The notes under the pieces were generated by a model that ran no database searches, was not told the DNA's origin, and saw only the letters and a program-made list of their open reading frames with translations. A DNA stretch of 36,792 nt from an uncultured Subdoligranulum sp. (lineage in GTDB: Bacteria > Bacillota > Clostridia > Oscillospirales > Ruminococcaceae): contig CAJFFY010000023.1 in NCBI GenBank assembly GCA_904374465.1, forward strand, positions 1 to 36,792. Reading direction: 5' to 3'. Numbering within the stretch: the first letter of the stretch is position 1; every line of letters begins with the position of its first letter. The position numbers and the translations under genes were made by a program. Below, piece after piece: positions 34,249 through 36,792 of the stretch.

Positions 34249-34565
34249 CGGGTACAGAAGGAATCGGCTGCTGCGGTGCATACTGCAAGACCTGGCGCGA
34301 ATTTCAAAAGACCTGCAAGAGCTGCAAACTGGGATATTAGGATGGGGCCCGGGATGCAAGCCGGGCAAAATGCAAAATCAAAAAATGCTGTCTGACCAAA
34401 GAATATTGCACTTGCGTAGAATGCCCGCTTCACCGCCACACGCGCCGCGCGATTTCGGAGGTTGCCTGCGCACCATCCAACTCAGCTCACGGTTCATGGT
34501 GCAGAAAATCTGGCTACCGGATTATCTGTTCTCGGATGATTCCACAAAATCACACGGCTATGTAA
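34245..34565 (+). pseudogene. Decayed DUF3795 cysteine-rich protein gene with an in-frame TAG
   Basis: From ATG 34245, which overlaps the DUF1801 stop (ATGA), the frame reads MTGTEGIGCCGAYCKTWREF and then CKSCKLGY before TAG at 34338-34340. It continues in the same frame as DGARDASRAKCKIKKCCLTK and CTCVECPLH, the typical DUF3795 zinc-knuckle layout. The last part to 34565 no longer resembles the family, so another change may follow. The intact relative is at 17624. Family function is unknown. Confidence 0.7.
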
Positions 34566-34637
34566 GACGCGCTATGCCATGATTGCCGCGCCGGAGCCAA
34601 AGTTCTGTCACCCCAAAGAATAACTGAAATACAGCAA

Positions 34638-34686
34638 AAGCAGCACCAGACCGCTGATGTTTCGGCGGCCGGTGCTGCTTTGTTTT
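34638..34686. terminator. Bidirectional terminator between the DUF3795 remnant and the C69 gene
   Basis: AAGCAGCACC (34638-34647) pairs with GGTGCTGCTT (34671-34680), with further partial pairing inside; TGTTTT follows on the plus strand and TTTT on the minus strand. Confidence 0.75.
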
Positions 34687-34699
34687 ATGTATCGTGCGC

Positions 34700-36160
34700 T
34701 CAGTTATCCCCCCGGTGATACCGGATCTTCATGTGCTCGGACGCATTCCTGAGGATTTGAGAAAGGGCCTTGTCCGACTCTTCCTTCACCATCTCGGCGA
34801 TCTTGCGGTTGGCTTCCTTCAGGATTTCAACGGGCTCGCCCTGCCGGATTTTCTCATCGTACTCGTAGAGGAACTGCTGGCCGCGGTTCATTACGGCATT
34901 CAGATACCGCTCGTCAAAAATCAGGGCACTGCAGAACTGGGCGTCGGTCAAGGCGGCAATGAAGCGGCTATGCCAGTACATACTGTCGGTGGAAACGGTT
35001 TCGGTAGTACCGCTGAGGTACTTGGGGAACTCGGTCACGTTGGCGTATACCGGGAAACAGGCCGTGAAACCGCTGCCGCCCATGGACAGCCACTCCACAC
35101 CTTGAACCGCTTCGGGCAGATATCCGCGGATCTGCATGATGCCGCAGACATCGCTGTTGGGCACACCGATGGTGCGATACTTGCCCTTGCAGGCGGCGGT
35201 TTTATCGTAAGGGTTGTAGGGCGTTCCCTGGTAATAGGACCCCAGCAGATACCGCACATCTTCCACTGTCACCTTACGCTCCGGCACAAAGGACCAGGGG
35301 ATGTCGTTACTCTCCGGGGTGAAGTCGGCGTTTTCCCCGTCCCACTTGTAGGTCCGGGGCAGGAAGTACCGGGCCATGAACCAGGCACGGGGCGTGTTAT
35401 AAATGTGGTCAGCATCGGAATGGGAACCGAAGGCAAGCCGGGGATTGAACGCCGCGCCTGTATCCAGCGCCAGGCGGTAGGTTTCCATAAACTCCCGCAG
35501 ATCCTTGGAGCAAAGATGTTCTTTTTGTGCACCGAAGGCATCTTCAAAGTCAAAATGGTCCAGGCCAAACTGGTTGGGCATGATCACTACCCGGTCATCC
35601 GGCACCCGCCGGGCGATCCAGTGATGGCCGCCAATGGTTTCCAGCCACCAGATTTCGTCGGCATCCGCAAAGGCCATACCGTTGGGTTCATAGGTGCCGT
35701 ACTCTCCCAGCAGCGCGCCGGTACGCAGTACGCCTTCCCGGGCCGAATGAATGTAGGGAAGCACCAGGGTCACCAGGTCCTCCTCCCCAATGCCGCCGGG
35801 GATTTCCTTGGTGCTGCGGCCTTTCTTTTCCTGGTACCGCACATAGGGGTCCGCACCGATGACCCGGGCGTTGCTGGTGATGGTTTCGGTGGCGGTCATG
35901 GCCACGTTGGCCTCATTGATGCCGCAAGCGGGCTAGACGCCGTTGGTCTTGGTCACGTTGGGGCAATCGGTATAGCGCATGGCGTTTTCCGGCAGTTCTA
36001 CCGTCAGGTGGGAGATGACCGTTTTGTAGGTAGCGGCCTTCTCCCTGGCCGGGTGGACCAAAACGCGCTTGGCTTCAAATCCGCCGTCATCATTGCGGGC
36101 GATGATGGTGGAACCGTCATGGCTGGCTTTCTTGCCCACCAGAATCGTAGTACAAGGCAT
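34700..36160 (-). pseudogene. pepD: C69-family dipeptidase (PepD-like) interrupted by in-frame TAG at codon 76
   Basis: A C69 Ntn dipeptidase, about 486 codons if read through. It starts MPCTTILVGKKASHDGSTII with Cys3 the nucleophile, after AAAGGAG. The frame reaches ENAMRYTDCPNVTKTNGV and then TAG (35935-35933), then continues PACGINEANVAMTATETITS to a normal end at 34700. In PepD relatives this point reads G-I/V-W before the GIN-ANVAM motif, so TGG probably became TAG. A downstream in-frame ATG at 35905 would lack the catalytic Cys. It may be a nonsense mutation or a base error. The gene stands alone between a terminator and the region right of 36160. Confidence 0.85.
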
Positions 36161-36609
36161 AGGGTTCTCCTTTTTCTATGTATTTCCGTTTCACATTGTG
36201 TACAACAGTGTATTCGCTGCACAGCCAACTTCCTGCAAGCGGAAATCGACAAAAAATTGCTTTTTCTTTCTGATTCGACACATTTATCATAGCACGGGCC
36301 ATCTACTATTTCCAGTCCTTGGCTTCCTCTGTTTTCTCTTTTTCATCCTGTATCTCAGGTGTATCATGGCAGAGTATCTGGCGAGGGATATGCCGCCCGA
36401 AAAGCAGTTCATGGCGGTTTTTCAAGATTTTGGGGACAATCTATCGCTGTTTTCTCGAGCAGTACCACTCTGTTCGTATAGGCGGAATCTGGTAAAAGAA
36501 AGACGAAAACTTCGGACCGACCGTCCCCCCTACTCTGCCTCTTGATTACAAGATTATCAGTCCTCCGTTCTCACCTGGAGCAGCAACTGACCGTTTCGTA
36601 AAAATATGT
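36161..36609. other. 449-bp region right of the C69 gene with no supported gene
   Basis: Contains the ribosome site of the C69 gene (36167-36174), a possible minus-strand -10 (TATGAT, 36292-36287) and half of an inverted repeat at 36541. A short open frame from 36366 (MAEYLARDMPPEKQ) has no ribosome site and I do not recognise it. Confidence 0.5.
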
Positions 36610-36631
36610 TTACCTTGCTTTTGTAATCAAG
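36541..36631. repeat. 11-base inverted repeat at the right edge
   Basis: CTTGATTACAA (36541-36551) and TTGTAATCAAG (36621-36631) are perfect inverted copies 69 bases apart. No T-run follows. It may be the end of a small mobile or decayed element, or a regulatory structure. Confidence 0.5.
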
Positions 36632-36792
36632 TAACGCGGGTAATTTTTGTTTTGCCCGTGAACGGTTCGCTTTTTTGGGAATGGGATTGCTTTTCGCTTC
36701 GCAGCTTCTAAAAATGCTTCAATGACAACCAAATTTTGCTCATTTGATTCTGGCAAATGTGGTGGTATTGCCCCTTTACTCAAATAATGGTA
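36610..36792 (-). CDS. Partial reading frame running off the right edge, unrecognised
   Basis: Sixty codons plus a TAA at 36612-36610, open to the window end. Protein includes LSKGAIPPHLPESNEQNLVV and ends PRYLITKAR. It looks protein-like (charged helix, Pro-rich start) and AT-rich, but I cannot name a family. The 5' part lies outside the window. Confidence 0.4.
   Translation of the reverse strand, partial: YHYLSKGAIPPHLPESNEQNLVVIEAFLEAAKRKAIPFPKKRTVHGQNKNYPRYLITKAR

Noticed and set aside
36366..36545. Short plus-strand frame starting MAEYLARDMPPEKQ
   Set aside because: No ribosome site, no recognised family and low-complexity end; possibly a fragment but not supportable as a gene.
1..36792. 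Reassigned stop codons to explain the in-frame TGA and TAG
   Set aside because: Intact genes in the same window end in TGA (for example the ESS permease and glycerate kinase) and TAG (the nitrilase), so both codons are true stops here.
1..36792. CRISPR arrays, tRNA or rRNA genes, complete insertion sequences
   Set aside because: No regularly spaced repeats, no tRNA-like cloverleaf with CCA region, and no transposase frame with terminal repeats were found by eye.

Overview
The window reads as chromosomal DNA of a strictly anaerobic, fairly GC-rich gut Firmicute, most like the Faecalibacterium/Gemmiger/Subdoligranulum group of Oscillospiraceae. This is inferred from protein style, not from a search. 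The signs are strong AGGAGG-type ribosome binding sites, LPXTG/Cna-B surface proteins with class C sortases, an [FeFe] hydrogenase, rubrerythrin, a PerR-like Fur protein and many gut-type amidohydrolases. No rRNA, tRNA, CRISPR array or complete insertion sequence was recognised.

Layout. (1) 198-10241 (+): a sortase-assembled pilus locus with a giant fibro-slime/Cna-B adhesin, an isopeptide-type pilin, an intra-operon hairpin and two class C sortases; the second sortase carries an in-frame TGA. (2) 10501-16547 (+): a CdaR-type diacid regulator, then a C69 dipeptidase (frameshifted in a C7 tract), an ESS-family permease, a glycerate 2-kinase and a TauE/SafE permease. (3) 16995-17414 (+): a DUF2871 membrane protein. 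(4) 17624-25231 (-): a DUF3795 protein, an M42 aminopeptidase, a small unknown protein, an aconitase-X pair behind an Old-Yellow-Enzyme-type flavoprotein, and a membrane-anchored Ntn amidohydrolase behind a MarR regulator. The MarR promoter carries two identical palindromic operators. (5) 25605-28068 (+): a PerR-like regulator followed by one reading frame joining an [FeFe] hydrogenase to rubredoxin-rubrerythrin-rubredoxin. (6) 28283-32073 (-): a broken PhnE-like permease joined to what looks like a glycoside hydrolase tail, two Gfo/Idh/MocA dehydrogenases and a ThuA-like protein, divergent from an AraC regulator (32202-33035, +). (7) 33104-34565 (+): a more AT-rich patch with a nitrilase-family enzyme, a DUF1801 protein and a decayed DUF3795 gene. 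(8) 34700-36160 (-): a second C69 dipeptidase, interrupted by TAG. The right edge has an inverted repeat and an unrecognised partial reading frame.

How the parts work together. The most interesting unit is the PerR/hydrogenase-rubrerythrin pair. A PerR-type box overlaps the promoter, and the downstream frame could in principle pass electrons from H2 through iron-sulfur clusters and rubredoxin to the di-iron peroxidase. A ribosome binding site and ATG at the fusion joint suggest rubrerythrin may also be made alone. The aconitase-X/flavoprotein operon suggests a dehydrate-then-reduce fermentation step on an unknown hydroxy acid.

Five of about 28 genes look broken or chimeric: sortase 2, both C69 genes, one DUF3795 gene and phnE. 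That points either to ongoing decay of accessory functions or to base errors in the assembly. TAG and TGA both end intact genes here, so a reassigned genetic code does not explain the stops.
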